From the NCBI RefSeq assembly GCF_042453785.1, contig NC_091673.1, forward strand, positions 1,867,501 to 1,931,500: DNA of 64,000 nt, read 5' to 3'. Positions 43,915 to 56,000 of this stretch are shown in pieces. Positions within the stretch are counted from its first letter, which is position 1. Every line of letters starts with the position of its first letter. The notes beneath the pieces are model-generated. The model saw nothing but the letters and a program-made list of their open reading frames with translations. It made no database searches and had not been told where the DNA came from. This stretch comes from Malus domestica. Taxonomy: Eukaryota; Streptophyta; Magnoliopsida; Rosales; Rosaceae. A program made the translations under genes and the position numbers.

Positions 43915-44726
43915 CCAATTTAGATTTTTTTTTTTTAAATTTCTTTCTATTGAACTTAGTATTTCAAAAACCAGGGCCCATAACACAACAGTCAGCTTGA
44001 ATATAGCCCATAGACTTGAAGTCCAATTGTAAGCCCACATACTTGAAGCCCAATTTTTACAAGCCCAAAAATACAGCAAAATATCGCAGTTCCCAGACCG
44101 CCTCTCCTTCCATCAGCACCACAAAATGCCCACCCGACAGACGAAAAAAACAAAAAAAAAACCATCAATAATTATTTGTTCCTTTTTTTCTAAGAAAAGA
44201 AAAGACAACTCATTTTCCGTAGGTTGACGAGGAGTAGTCATAATTGAGTATTATTTGGTTCAGGTTTGGTTTGTCAAGGCATTCGCCGGGAATCCTTCTC
44301 CGACAGTCTCAACCGCCGCCGCCCCGCCGTCAAGCTTATCCTTCAGTCCTCTCCAATTGGATCATCTCTGTCTGTAAGTCTCTGTCTCTGAGCACTGCAA
44401 TTTCGTTGATATTTAGGTTAAATTTTGATGTATACTGAATTACCTACTTTTTGTTACTGGGTTCGTTAAGGTTTTGTGAAAATCCTTGGAACCATGTTCC
44501 GTTTTTGTAGAATTTTGATCTGGTTAGTGATAATCTGTTAAATCCTTTTGGTGTACTTGTATCTTAATTGGGTTTAGGGTAGGTTGTGATTAGTGAAAGA
44601 ATTTGGAACAAATGCTAATCTTTTGTATTTGGTTGGTGTTAAGTGCTTAATTCTTTCGACCCATGTTGTAATTTAATATGTCGGATAATGCGCAAGCTCA
44701 TGTCACGAAAAGGTTGATGCTTTGTA
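43915..44726. other. PILS upstream region and untranslated first exon
   Basis: This holds the tRNA terminator, the PILS promoter, and a likely untranslated exon ending at 44373 (GTCT before GTAAGT). The 5' UTR intron then runs to 44970. Confidence 0.5.
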
Positions 44727-44878
44727 ACCGAAAGGTTGCTACTTTGTGACCGGTGGGTCACAGGTTTGAGTCGTGGAAACAAACTCTTTGCAAAGTAAGG
44801 GTAAGACTGTGTATGATAGACGTTCTCCCGACCCTGACAAAGTGGGGAGCCTTGTTGGGACGGGGTTGCCCTTTTATA
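44727..44878 (+). mobile_element. tRNA-derived SINE in the PILS 5' UTR intron
   Basis: B-box-like CACAGGTTTGAGTCGTGG, then body words CTCTTTGCAAAGTAAGGGTAAG, GACCCTGACAAAGTGGGGAGCC and a GGGACGGGGTTGCCC end (shown shortened). These match a common dicot tRNA-derived SINE pattern. It lies wholly within the intron 44374-44970. Confidence 0.65.
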
Positions 44879-45009
44879 TTTGTTTGATATTGTGTTGAAT
44901 CAATCTGGTGGATTCGCAAATTAATTTGGTCTGGTTTGATTAATTTGAACCTGTGTTTGTCTAATTGCAGAGAGAAATATCACGTGTTCTTCTGGTAATT
45001 AAAGGAAAG

Positions 45010-46359
45010 ATGTCTCGGTATCTTATGGAATTGTATCAAAATAATTTGGAGTATAGTGGGGATGTGATGAGTGCAATAGTTCCTTTGATGAAACTTTTGT
45101 CCCTCACGGTTATCGGACTGGTTCTTTCGCACCCGAAAACTCAATTGATACCCAGAGCTACTTTTAAGCTCCTCAGCAAGCTTGTTTTCGCCTTGTTCTT
45201 GCCCTGTCTAATCTTTACCGAACTAGGTGAATCCATTACACTTGAAAACTTTATTCAGTGGTGGTTTATCCCAGTAAATGTGTTAGTGAGTACGCTTATT
45301 GGTTGCTTCCTCGGGTACTTAGTGGTGATTATATGTCGTCCTCCCCCACAGTTGAACAGATTTACCATTATCATGACTGCATTTGGGAATACTGGAAATC
45401 TCCCACTCGCCATTGTTGGATCTGTCTGTCATACTCCGAAAAACCCATTTGGACAGCATTGTCACTCCAGAGGGGTGGCTTATGTCTCTTTTGCCCAATG
45501 GGTTGCTGTAATTCTTGTATATACCTTTGTTTACCACATGATGGAGCCTCCGTTGGAGTACTATGAGATTGTTGAAGAAGGGGGTGAGAAGGACGAACCA
45601 CCAACTAACGATATTAGCAGGCCTCTACTTGTAGAAGCTGAATGGCCGGGTATTGAAGAAAAAGAAACCGAGCATTCCAAGACACCCTTTATTGCTAGAA
45701 TTTTCAAAAGCATCTCAAGTGTTTCACAGACCACTTTGCCAGATGTTGATCTCTCAGGAGAAGGTGGCGGAAACAGTCCCAGGTCGATTAGGTGTTTGGC
45801 GGAACCTAGGGTGGTCAGGAGGATGAGAATTGTTGCTGAGCAAACTCCATTACAGCACATAATGCAACCCCCAACAATCGCCTCTTTACTGGCTATCATC
45901 ATCGGGACAGTACCTGTGTTAAAAGCTTTTTTCTTCGGAGAGGATGCTCCACTATCCTTCATCACAGACAGTTTAGAGATTTTAGCCGGTGCAATGGTGC
46001 CTTCGGTGATGCTTATTCTTGGGGGTATGCTTGCAGAGGGGCCAAATGAGTCTACACTCGGCCTCCGGACAACCGTTGGTATAACTGTGGCAAGGCTTTT
46101 ACTGCTTCCTCTGGTGGGAATTGGTATAGTGGCGTTGGCTGACAAGCTCAATTTTCTGGTCGATGACGATGCAATGTACAGGTTTGTGCTTTTGATGCAG
46201 TACACGACACCAAGTGCAATTTTATTGGGAGCAATTGCGAGCTTGAGGGGTTACGCAGTCAGCGAGGCTTCGGCACTTCTCTTCTGGCAGCATGTGTTCG
46301 CTCTCTTCTCCCTTTCCTTGTACGTTGTCATCTACTTTAAATTAGTAACATTTGTCTGA
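45010..46359 (+). CDS. PIN-LIKES (PILS) auxin carrier family protein
   Basis: The coding part is a single exon of 449 residues, preceded by a spliced 5' UTR (intron 44374-44970). The N-terminal half has about five membrane segments, with AIVPLMKLLSLTVIGLVLSH, the family block LLSKLVFALFLPCLIFTELG, and NTGNLPLAIVGSVC. A hydrophilic loop (about residues 180-290) follows, then about five more segments (MVPSVMLILGGMLAEG, LLLMQYTTPSAILLGAIASL). PILS proteins sit in the endoplasmic reticulum and restrict nuclear auxin by moving it into the ER lumen. The subgroup is PILS2/PILS6-like; from memory the Arabidopsis counterpart is At1g71090 (PILS2), supported by the neighbouring genes. An in-frame ATG at 44965 lies before the splice site and cannot be used. 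Confidence 0.9.
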   Translation: MSRYLMELYQNNLEYSGDVMSAIVPLMKLLSLTVIGLVLSHPKTQLIPRATFKLLSKLVFALFLPCLIFTELGESITLENFIQWWFIPVNVLVSTLIGCFLGYLVVIICRPPPQLNRFTIIMTAFGNTGNLPLAIVGSVCHTPKNPFGQHCHSRGVAYVSFAQWVAVILVYTFVYHMMEPPLEYYEIVEEGGEKDEPPTNDISRPLLVEAEWPGIEEKETEHSKTPFIARIFKSISSVSQTTLPDVDLSGEGGGNSPRSIRCLAEPRVVRRMRIVAEQTPLQHIMQPPTIASLLAIIIGTVPVLKAFFFGEDAPLSFITDSLEILAGAMVPSVMLILGGMLAEGPNESTLGLRTTVGITVARLLLLPLVGIGIVALADKLNFLVDDDAMYRFVLLMQYTTPSAILLGAIASLRGYAVSEASALLFWQHVFALFSLSLYVVIYFKLVTFV

Positions 46360-48200
46360 GGTTTGAATAAGATGTGTTTGTTTTGTGAACAAACAACGAA
46401 AGTGGATTCTTGTGATCTGCTCTTTCACTTTCTCATAAGCCAGTGATGCTTAATCGTCTAAAGCTTCATTAAAACCAAAATCAGATCTGTATGTTATGTT
46501 TACTATGAGCCTATGAAACTTGTTACACAGAGACAAAGTCATTAAAATATTTAATTGCATCGTGAGCTTCTTGTAATTAAATACGACATTAAAGTGATTA
46601 GTTGTATAGAGAAAATCAAGCGAGCGACAAATTTATCAGCACTATTATTAATGAGAAGTACACAATTAAATTTTTAGAGTGCGAATGATAGTATTTGAAT
46701 TAATTTTTGAACTATTAACTTCCTGAAATCTCAATTTGTATTTTTGTAGAAGTGCATTGCTGTATTCTCTCGTTGCTATAGAGCTTGTTTGGATATACTT
46801 TTAAAATAACGAAAAGCGCTTTTAGAGAAAATGTTTTTGGGTTCCAAAAGAACCTAGAGTGCTTTCTGCAAGAAACACCAGATATGTCCTTCTAGGAAGC
46901 TCTTTGAGTGCCTTTCTAGGTTTTACTTGTATTTTTACTAAGGATTAGTTCTAAAAGTATTTTCACCAAAAGCGTTTTCGATTATTTTAAAACCACATCC
47001 AAACGAGCTCATATTGTTTCGGTGGCTTTTACTTAAGAAGACAATTTCAAACCAAAAACAAATGCAAACCCTTTTATCTTGGTGCACTTTGACTTGACCA
47101 AAGCCTTCTTTTCGTCGATAGACTTCAAAGTCCTAGGTTGAACACGGACCATTTCTTACCATTTGCACATATGAACCTTGTGTTTTTATCTTGAACAAGA
47201 CGATTTCCAAACCATCCGACATGTTACTGTCTAGCTTGGGCTTCAATAAGATTTGTGAATTTTTTTCGTTTATAAAGGCAATTACTTGAAATGTTAATAG
47301 TTTTACAGAAAAATGAGAAAAGCAAATGACCCACGAACTGGAGAGATCTTTCAGTATGCGAAACTGTACATAAAAGTCATAATACAATTATAAAAAAATG
47401 TATTGTTATATTTGATGTATCAGACCGTATTTCTGACGCACTAAAGAATCTCTCGATTGACTGATAAACGAGAAAAACCAAACGTGGAAGCCGACCAATC
47501 AAACAAATGAAAAGGGGGCAACCAATACCAAATTTCCCAAATTACGAATGCAACGCATGCACAATCAAATTGAGTTCCCAAGTAGATGCCCTGCACTTGC
47601 TTATGTCTTTTTCATGGACTACACGCAACAAACAAGTGTCTTCGTCAACAACTCCAACAAACAGCCTTTTTCCACTCATCTTAGAAAATACAATTAATTT
47701 TTTAGTGTTAATGAGACATTTTTGGTATTGTTTATTTTTAACGAAAAATCATATTTTTATATTTCCTTAGTACTATTTACTACACCTTTATTTGTCATTT
47801 TTCATAAAAATTAAATTTTTTTTAGACTTTTCGTTAATTTTTCTTTAAATTTTTAACGTCCGTCGCACAAACAATATAATATTATAACACATGTATGGTA
47901 ATACAAGTTTCGTTACTAATCACGTAAGTTGTGGCCATAAAAAATAAAAAATAAATGTTCCCACATAATTAAGAAATGCTAATAATAAATAAATTTGTTT
48001 AAAACACATATTAACGAAAGTGCTTTTAAAATGACTAAAAATGCTTTATACAAAAAATATATAACTGGTACTTCTTGTGAAAAGTACTTTAAATGTTTTG
48101 TAAGCAAATCACATTGGGGAGTATGCGGAGATAGGGTGCCAGAAGAAAGAGAGGAAGGGAATACGATTGATGGGGGAGTACACAGAGAATTGTAAATAAG
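46360..48200. other. Intergenic DNA with a foldback element
   Basis: No gene was recognised. A MITE-like foldback lies at about 46781-47010, with ends GAGCTTGTTTGGATAT and, inverted, GAGCTCGTTTGGATGT. Both arms carry TTTTAAAATAA.GAAAA.CGCTTTT. No clear target duplication was found. Confidence 0.45.
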
Positions 48201-48386
48201 GGAATTGGAGCCTATCCGGATTTATTTTGTGGTCATTCATCGTATATCGTATAGTAAAAAATTATTTATTTATTTTTTAATTTAAAATTAAACATAAATA
48301 GTATCTGAAGAAAACTGACCGCACGATATACAATAAATAGCTAGGATATGAGGATCACAAAGTGGATCTGGAAATGATTATCTTCC
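48201..48386. mobile_element. Mutator-like MITE with 9-bp target duplication
   Basis: The 186-bp element starts GGAATTGGAGCC and ends GATTATCTTCC, with weakly inverted arms. GTAAATAAG is directly repeated at 48192-48200 and 48387-48395. The exact 9-bp repeat is stronger evidence than the worn inverted ends. Confidence 0.6.
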
Positions 48387-48395
48387 GTAAATAAG

Positions 48396-49454
48396 AGGAT
48401 GCAAAGCAAATCACCATGGACCATGCTTTTTCTAAAAAATAAAAATAATAATAAAAAAGAATAATAATAATGCATAAAAAGGGGTTAATCTGATTCGTAT
48501 GGAATTCTATTCCTAGCCATTGATTTATTATATGCTCAAATTAATCCAAACACTCCACTCAACTCAAAGGGGCATAACTAAATGGATGTCTTTACCCGAA
48601 TTTCTTATTTCTCGACGAATAAACAATACCATTTTCGATGGATGATGTTAATCGTCTTTTTCTTTTTTTCAAAAAAGGTTCGTTGACTAAAAACGCTTTT
48701 AAATAACCAAAGTTTGAAGAAAAATTTTCAATCTTTTTGTATTTTAGAGCCGTGTAAAATTTTACTTATTTTTATTTTGAAAATAGAAATATAAGGATAA
48801 GGGGAGCAGAGGGAGGTTTCAAATTTTAGTCATTTTTCTTTTTATTTGTTCCTCATGTGGTATTGAGGGACAACCTAAATACTCAAAATTGTATTTTCTT
48901 CCTTTTTCTAATGAAAATAAATACCTAAAACGAAATTAATCAGTAGTTACTATTGCATCCGAAACGTCAAATACCGTAAAAGTTTGTTAATTGTTGAGCA
49001 TCTAAACAATCCAACGGATACACCAAATACCCCTTCAACTAAATTGCATTTGGCTTAACTCCAACCAAATGCAACTTCTTTTGCCTTTTTTTTCTCATTA
49101 ACAAATTATGAACTAACAATTAAAGTCTAACTCAAAAACCTATGTCAATATAAGAAAAAGAAAATAAAATAGTACTTGAAAGAGTAGCCCCACAGGATAG
49201 GGTTCAATCGTGCCATACCATACAATAACACAAAGTCACAAAAAAATTAGGAAATTTTTAAGAATAAGCTAAAAAGACAATCTATTTCAATCATATTTTA
49301 TAAACCAGATCACGGTATTAATACGCCCCAATCTCCTCCAACTTCAATTTTCAATGCAATTCTTTGCATATAAATAAATGCAAACATATATTTTCAATGC
49401 AAATTTTTAAATCCACCCTCCTGTTTCCCAGTTCCCACCACCTTCATCTTCCCC
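48396..49454. other. AT-rich DNA upstream of RPI
   Basis: No gene, RNA or clear element was recognised. Confidence 0.5.
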
Positions 49455-49462
49455 TATAAATA
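49455..49462 (+). promoter_or_regulatory. TATA box of the ribose-5-phosphate isomerase gene
   Basis: TATAAATA in a C-rich context (CCCCTATAAATACC), about 300 bp before the start codon. A CTC/CT microsatellite lies in the leader at 49500-49543. Confidence 0.65.
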
Positions 49463-49758
49463 CCACTCCTTTCCCCAACCCGCCTCCTCACAAACCCTAT
49501 CTCCTCCTCCTCCTCCTCTCTCTCTCTCTCTCTCTCTCCCTCCCAAATGCTGACTGCCACACATTCCTAGATACAAAAGCCCTGACTCTGCTGCCATTTT
49601 TTGGTCTGCCCAAATGCTTGAATACCCCAAAAGATAACATTTTTGATTCATTTTCAATCCAAATTCTGGGTTTTGATTTTATCTATATTTTAGTATAACC
49701 CAATAATAGTTTCTCTTTATTGATCCCATTTTATTTTTGGGTTCTTCACAATCCGGCC

Positions 49759-50544
49759 ATGGAAGCTGGGATTTTGTTGCCTTTGCCGACCTCCTCCTCC
49801 CCTCTCTCTCATCCTCCTCCTCCTCCGTCTGTGATTCTAACCCAGGACGAGTTGAAGAAAATCGCCGCCTACAAGGCCGTCGAGTATGTTGAGTCCGGAA
49901 TGGTCCTCGGCCTCGGCACCGGCTCCACCGCCAAGCACGCCGTCGACCGAATCGGCGAGCTTTTGAAACAGGGGCAGCTTCAGAACATTGTAGGAATACC
50001 CACGTCGAAAAAGACCCACGAACAAGCCTTGTCTCTTGGAATTCCGCTGTCGGACCTCGATTCCCACCCTGTTCTTGATCTCGCGATCGACGGCGCCGAC
50101 GAGGTCGACCCCCACCTCAATCTGGTCAAAGGCCGAGGTGGGTCCCTCTTGAGGGAGAAGATGGTGGAGGGTGCCTGTAAGAAATTCGTCTGCATCGTCG
50201 ACGAGTCGAAGCTCGTGAAGCATGTGGGAGGCAGCGGGCTGGCGATGCCGGTGGAGGTTGTGCCGTTCTGCTGGAAATTCACTGCCAAAAAGCTCCAGGA
50301 CTTGTTCGAGTACGCGGGCTGCGTCGGAAAGCTAAGGACTTTCGTCGAAAATAGCAAGCCTTTCGTGACGGACAATGGGAATTACATTGTGGATTTGTAT
50401 TTCCAGAAAGATATGGGGGATCTGAAGGCGGCTAGCGATGCGATTTTGCAGCTTCCCGGAGTTGTGGAGCATGGAATGTTCCTTGACATGGCCACCACTG
50501 TGATTGTTGCAGGGGAGCTCGGAATCACGGTGAAGAATAAGTAG
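49759..50544 (+). CDS. RPI: Ribose-5-phosphate isomerase A type
   Basis: A single exon of 261 residues. The enzyme interconverts ribose 5-phosphate and ribulose 5-phosphate in the pentose phosphate pathway. Hallmarks: GLGTGSTAKHAV (substrate-binding loop) at about residues 50-61, SKKTHEQALSLGIPL, LAIDGADEVD with the catalytic Asp, KGRGGSLLREKMVE with the base Glu, and a C-terminal VVEHGMFLDMA. The N terminus (MEAGILLPLPTSSSPLSHPPPPPS) is short and lacks a typical transit peptide, so this is likely the cytosolic form. From memory, the Arabidopsis counterpart is RSW10 (At1g71100), whose mutant has reduced cellulose. ATG 49759 is used rather than in-frame ATG 49720 because the latter adds an unrelated hydrophobic stretch; this is not certain. 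Confidence 0.94.
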   Translation: MEAGILLPLPTSSSPLSHPPPPPSVILTQDELKKIAAYKAVEYVESGMVLGLGTGSTAKHAVDRIGELLKQGQLQNIVGIPTSKKTHEQALSLGIPLSDLDSHPVLDLAIDGADEVDPHLNLVKGRGGSLLREKMVEGACKKFVCIVDESKLVKHVGGSGLAMPVEVVPFCWKFTAKKLQDLFEYAGCVGKLRTFVENSKPFVTDNGNYIVDLYFQKDMGDLKAASDAILQLPGVVEHGMFLDMATTVIVAGELGITVKNK

Positions 50545-52258
50545 CCGGAAAGGCGAATTTGGTGGTAGTTGGAGATGGGTTTCTAACTTGTTACCGGTAG
50601 GAGTAATTTATATAGCCTTGGTTTCCAATCGAAATGTGGAAGTTCGATTGGGGTTTATTGTAACCAGGGAAGTTTTCTTCTCCTAGAGTTGGTTTATACT
50701 ATTTGTTTGGGAGGGTCTCCTGACGTTTTGATATTTTCTTTGATCCAATTGAGCAAGAAATATTGGGAAGTTTGGATGAATGACTGCCGACGGTTGTCAT
50801 ATTGTTTTGATATAAACTCAGCCTCATTATTCATGGAATTCTCTCACATTTTACTAATAAACACATGTTGATTGTATTTGTTCAGATTTTTGAATTGTAG
50901 TTGACACCATGTTTAATTACTTCGTTCTCGTTGAGATTATATTTGACGTTGTAAATAATCTTTCGATATCAGAACAGGCCCCATATTGTTTAATTTTCCG
51001 TTGAAACTTGTACGGTATTCCCCATTCAGTTCATCAGCGTGGAGGAACGGAGTTGTAGACATGAAAAGACATGAAAAGATAAAAACTCAACGGGGTCACC
51101 CTCGAACCAGACACATCTTAGGAAATTGTTGTGTTGATCTGTTCCAAATGTTCTTAGGTAATTGTTGTGTTGATCTGTTCCAAATGTTTTTGTTGCAGCC
51201 TTAGCATTTGTTTCTCGCCAAGGTTTGATTTGCATAGGTTCTCATTGGTATCAATTTGATACTATCAAATAGTCTGATGTAGCAATAGCATAATCAGAAA
51301 CATGTATTGAACAAGGAAAGATTCATATCTATCAAGCGTATGGTCGGATCATCTGGTATGCGACATATTTGCTAAAGATAATCTTCCTCTAATCTACCCG
51401 TCAATCTCTTGAATTCTTTAGCACACATCTAACCGTTAAATTTATCAATGTATGTCATACGTGAATTTTCGACTTTAACTGCCCGGGTTCATGCCTCCTG
51501 AATGATTGCCAATTCTCTGCGCAAGTGAGATGATAGCGGACTTTCTGAATGCTTGGTGAAATCATAGCTGATAGCTAATCAGTTGTGCTCCTCTCTCCTT
51601 TTTGAGTTTTTGCGTTTGATTCCCCTACTAATTTTATCTCTAGCTTAGGCCCAACTTACCAATATCTAAATTCAAGTGATTTGATCGCAAAATATGCAGG
51701 CCCTTTTTTTTTTTTTTTTTTTTCTTGAGTTGCAATGCAAAATGGTCCTTGATCCGTGAGTAATTAGTAGGCCATTAACCCTAAATATTGTGAATAGGCC
51801 GAATGTCGAAATTTTCTGGGGTTCAAATGCAAAAGCAGATGGTGATTGATAGATTCGTAGGCATCTCTTTTCCCTTTCTCCTTTAATTTTTTTGTAAGAT
51901 TTTCTCCTCTCTTAATCCGCTTCTCTCCCCTCTTCTCCTACCACACTTTTTTTTTGTCTTTCTCACTATACAAAATTAATATAAAATGTTGACGTGCTTT
52001 AATTGTAACTGCTTAAATAAGAGAGGAGGGAAGATGAGAAAAATTAGGAGAAGAGAGAATCATAATTCTCTAATGGATGAGATTGCCTCCTCTCTTCTCA
52101 CAGTTTTTTTTCTTCTTCTCTCTCTCTACTTTTTTCTTCTTTCTCTCTCTACAAGATGAAATCATAAGTGTTCAAACAAGAGGGAAGAAAATGGGAGGGA
52201 AAAAAAGAGAGAAAAGAATCTTTGTCCTGCTCCAATGAAGTATGGAGTATTACTATTA
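50545..52258. other. RPI 3' region and pyrimidine/purine-ended foldbacks
   Basis: The RPI 3' untranslated sequence comes first. A 36-bp tandem duplication lies at 51118-51189. At about 51895-52070 and 52078-52245 there are two adjacent foldback-like segments with TTCTCTCC-rich left ends and GGAGAGAA-rich right ends. The first contains TATAAAATGTTGACGTG, as in the MITEs at 18187 and 24241. No gene was recognised. Confidence 0.45.
51118..51189. repeat. 36-bp tandem duplication
   Basis: Two adjacent 36-bp units, both containing TGTTGTGTTGATCTGTTCC, differ at only two positions. Confidence 0.85.
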
Positions 52259-53029
52259 GGCCTCGTTTGACAGCTCAGACTGTACTAACTATTTTTATCA
52301 GATAAGATAAATAGCTACCGGATAGTACTGACTAAATTAATCGAGCGTTTGGTGCAATATTGGACTAATGATCGTATTATTTATACTGTGTTTGGTATTG
52401 AACCAGATAAGAAAATGGAAGGAAAAAAAATTGACAAATCTTTGTTTCTTTGTTTGTTAAGATCCGAAACGGAGCACCAAAGAGTATGCGGTGGAGGAAG
52501 CTGAGAGAGATGCAGTGGCGGAGAAGAGGGAGGGAGATCATGCAGTAGCCATAATAAGATGCAGGGAGAGAACCGAAGAGTTTGCGGTGGAGGAAGCAGA
52601 GAGAGATGTAGCTGCGGAGAAGAGGGAGGGAGGTATTGCGGTAGCCAGAAGAAGATGCAAGGAGAGAAGAGTCTTGTTTTGGGTGGTTAGATGGAACCTG
52701 GTGGTGGTGGTGGTTCATGGTGGCCGGCAGAGGAATTGGATTTTGGGATTTGCGGGATTCTTCGGTTTCTTGGAAGCTGCTTGGAAATTTGGAGAGTTTT
52801 GATTGGGAAAATGGAGGGAGTGTGGTTGGTTTTTGTAAACAGAGAAAGCGGCTGGGAAGAAGAAGAGAGGGAGGGAAACAAAGAAGAAGAACATAGGGAG
52901 GGGAAGAACGGAGGGAGGGAGAGAACGCCGACTAAATTGTCCCGTGCTTTTAGAGAGTATAATGAAGCGGACATCCACCGAATAAAATAGGTGGGCCGGA
53001 TTATTTAATACGGTATGTCAAACGATGCC
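52259..53029. mobile_element. PIF/Harbinger-type non-autonomous element, 771 bp
   Basis: Termini GGCCTCGTTTGACA and, inverted, GGCATCGTTTGACA differ at one base. The 3-bp direct repeat TTA lies at 52256-52258 and 53030-53032. GGC termini with a TTA duplication fit PIF/Harbinger. The interior has a 96-bp tandem duplication (52482-52577 and 52578-52673) of a purine-rich unit. There is no transposase, so it depends on another copy. Confidence 0.72.
52482..52673. repeat. 96-bp tandem duplication inside the PIF-like element
   Basis: Both units start GAGT(A/T)TGCGGTGGAGGAAG and carry GCGGAGAAGAGGGAGGGAG. They are about 85 percent alike by eye. Confidence 0.8.
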
Positions 53030-53032
53030 TTA

Positions 53033-56000
53033 GTATGTGCCTAGTTAGTTATTAAAAGATTCTCATTAATCATTAGTGAGCCATTAATACTTTTTGGTAT
53101 GAATTATGATAATGGAGTAGAGTGGATTGATTACTAATTTGCTAGGTAGATGGTAAAAAGAAATAATAATTACACATTTTTATCCTTCTCTCGTACGCAC
53201 TTCTTTATTTAAAGTCATTGAACAAATGAAACAAAAACGATCAGCAAAATTACGTAAAGATGTAGGGCAGAAAAAAGTGTGGGATTCTCATCTCACCAGA
53301 AAGTAAATGGCCAACAATGTAAGAAAATCCACCCAAGCCTTCCACTAACAAAACTAAAGCCAACAGCTGACCACATAAAACCATTGATAGGTTCACATTC
53401 TCGGAGTTGTCCTTTCCATCCCACAAACACCAAGATGCACATTATGCTATTGTCGGTGACTGATTCTAGCAAACCATCTTTACCTGTTTAGCCTTCTTTT
53501 AGTGCTCAAAACAAATGTCAGAATCTCGATTCTCATGTCACTAATCAATTGAGCGTTTGATTTTTTTTTATTATAGATGTATATGAGACTTACATTTATT
53601 AACGGTTAAAATTATTTTTTCATTTTATGGTGTGAATGTCATACATCAACATCTACAAATGATTCACACTCAGACTGGTCCTAGCATTGTCCAATGCTAC
53701 TATTACACCAATGGACAATGGTGCCCATAATCAAACGGCAGATACGATAACATTAGAAGTCTACACATATTTCGTGTCACAAGTGTATACAAAAACATAA
53801 GAAATGTTAGGTGTCGCTTGGGTTAGATCTAAAGACAAATTATAAAGAACCACCTCCACCACCTTGGAGCTTGACCTAAAGGCATCCAATCAGTGATCAC
53901 ATGCATGCACACCTTTTCAACTTCCCCTGGTCCCCCGTGTCATCTCTTTTTTCCACAGCTAGCTTGCAGATACAATAATGTGTAGAGATCATTTTATATA
54001 TACTAGCATATGTGTGTGTGCGAGAATTTTTTTTTTTTTTTTTTTTTTTGTCTTTGAAATAGAAGGAGAGAGGAAGAGAATGAGAGAATGTGGGAGTGAA
54101 AAGTTTTTTTATTTTTTTTATTTTTATTTAATTAGAGATATGTTATGATTACATGTAAGTGAGGCTTTGAAAAAAAAACAGCAAAATTTGGTTGTGTGAA
54201 ATTACATTTATGCCCCATATTTCTTATTCATGTTCTGTTTTAATTAGAGGGCTAAACTAGTAATTTCATAAGGTTTTGATTGACAATAAGTTTTATTAAT
54301 TAGTAGAGATATATGAATGGGTATAATGTTAGCGTCTCGAGCTAATAATTTAAGAAAATTGACAATTCATTAAATATGTTATTTCGTGAGAATTTATAAC
54401 CTAGCGCCATACCTGTCAGTCATTACGTCCCTTTGTAGGCCTTTGTTCCCTTGTCTAGCTGCCACGTCGCTCAGAGTTGATGTTTGAATAGGTCTGCTCT
54501 TAATATTCGTGGAACCTTGTCTCTTAAAGATGTCATTGACCAGCTTGCCATCTAGTGCTCAGGAAGCACTAGATGAGGAATTGTTTGGCGTTGATAAGAC
54601 CCAACGTTAATAGGTACTCATATCATTAATTTGTTCGATGTATTTGAATACTTAAATATTCTCCGATTTGACTGATTATTTTTGTAAGAATAATATGCAT
54701 GGTGTGAGTGTGAGTGGGAGAGTGATATATATAGTCACTTTCCAGAATTGAAGATAGAATTTGACCCCGGCGTTACGTACCAGTTATGCCATTTTTCTCA
54801 TATACGACATTGGAGTACGTTTATACATGAGACGTTTATAGATGAAAGAGTGCTTCATATGTCTTTTATTAGGGTCATAATCCGATTGCCGTGAGAAATA
54901 ATTAACATGATTGGGACTATGATGAGACTAAAACTGTATGAAGTTGAATGATAAAGTAATTTAGACGTGCATCGGCATATGTGTTAGTTAGCAATGTCCC
55001 CATCTCCCTCTCCTTGATTTAGACCTCAAACAACTCAATGTAAAACGGCTAAGCCAAGTTAAGTTAACCTACATTATCCTAACCAACTACAAAGAATAAC
55101 AAATCTTCGTTTTGCTTTGATTCGAACTTTAGACAATTTCTAATATTGAAATAATATTACTAAATTAAAAGTTAGAAGTTGAACTAGGTCATCGTTTCTG
55201 AATGCAAGGTCAATCACACCTTTAAATTTTGATATCAAATCTCAAAATTTAATCTCATATATTGAGCAAAACAGTGAACATTATCGCTCCTTAAAGTGGA
55301 GAACAAAAACACACTCATATCCTTGCTCATTGAGTAACTGAAAACAAATGTGACTGTTCAAAATAGAAAAACAGGGATGACGCAAGGATTGAAGATCCAC
55401 AATGTTATTTTATATGGTCTAATTTATTTATAAATTTAAGAAGCGTTAACCCATTATGTAATTTTTTTTTAATTAAAAATCCCCATTAGCAATATGTTTA
55501 GCGCAATAAACACACTGCTTTAATTAAAAATCCCCATTAGCAATGATGTTTGTTTGGGGCTGCCTAATTCCGTCCCTTAAGCTTAGCTTAGTCCTCCTAA
55601 TCCACAAGCATACACACTGATTTTAAAAGTTGTTCACGTTACTCATATTTCATGCCCCAGTAAGAGATTTTAAGTTGTATTTTGACAAACTGGATATCTA
55701 AGTTATAGTAATAGTTAATTATTGCATGATTTTTTTTTTCTCAAAAATTTATTGCATGATTTAACTCAAGTTTTTTACAATTTACAATTTAATATGTGTG
55801 TAAAGACTTATTATTTTTGTATTTACTTTTTATAAGTTACTTTGCGTATATGTCAAATTGTAATTTGCAAAATAACAAATAGCCCCAACCCAAAAAAAAA
55901 AGGCAATATTCATTTTACGTACAAAATCTTTGGCGTTGAGAAGATGCGTTTTTTATCTGCCATGAATTAGCATATTAGAAAAGTTGTCGCTGTCTTTGAC

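Noticed and set aside
45561-46205. 214-codon antisense frame in the PILS gene
   Set aside because: It is a shadow of the coding strand with no recognisable domain.
46781-47010. hAT or MULE call for the foldback downstream of PILS
   Set aside because: The inverted ends are clear but the flanks show no convincing direct repeat, so no family was assigned.
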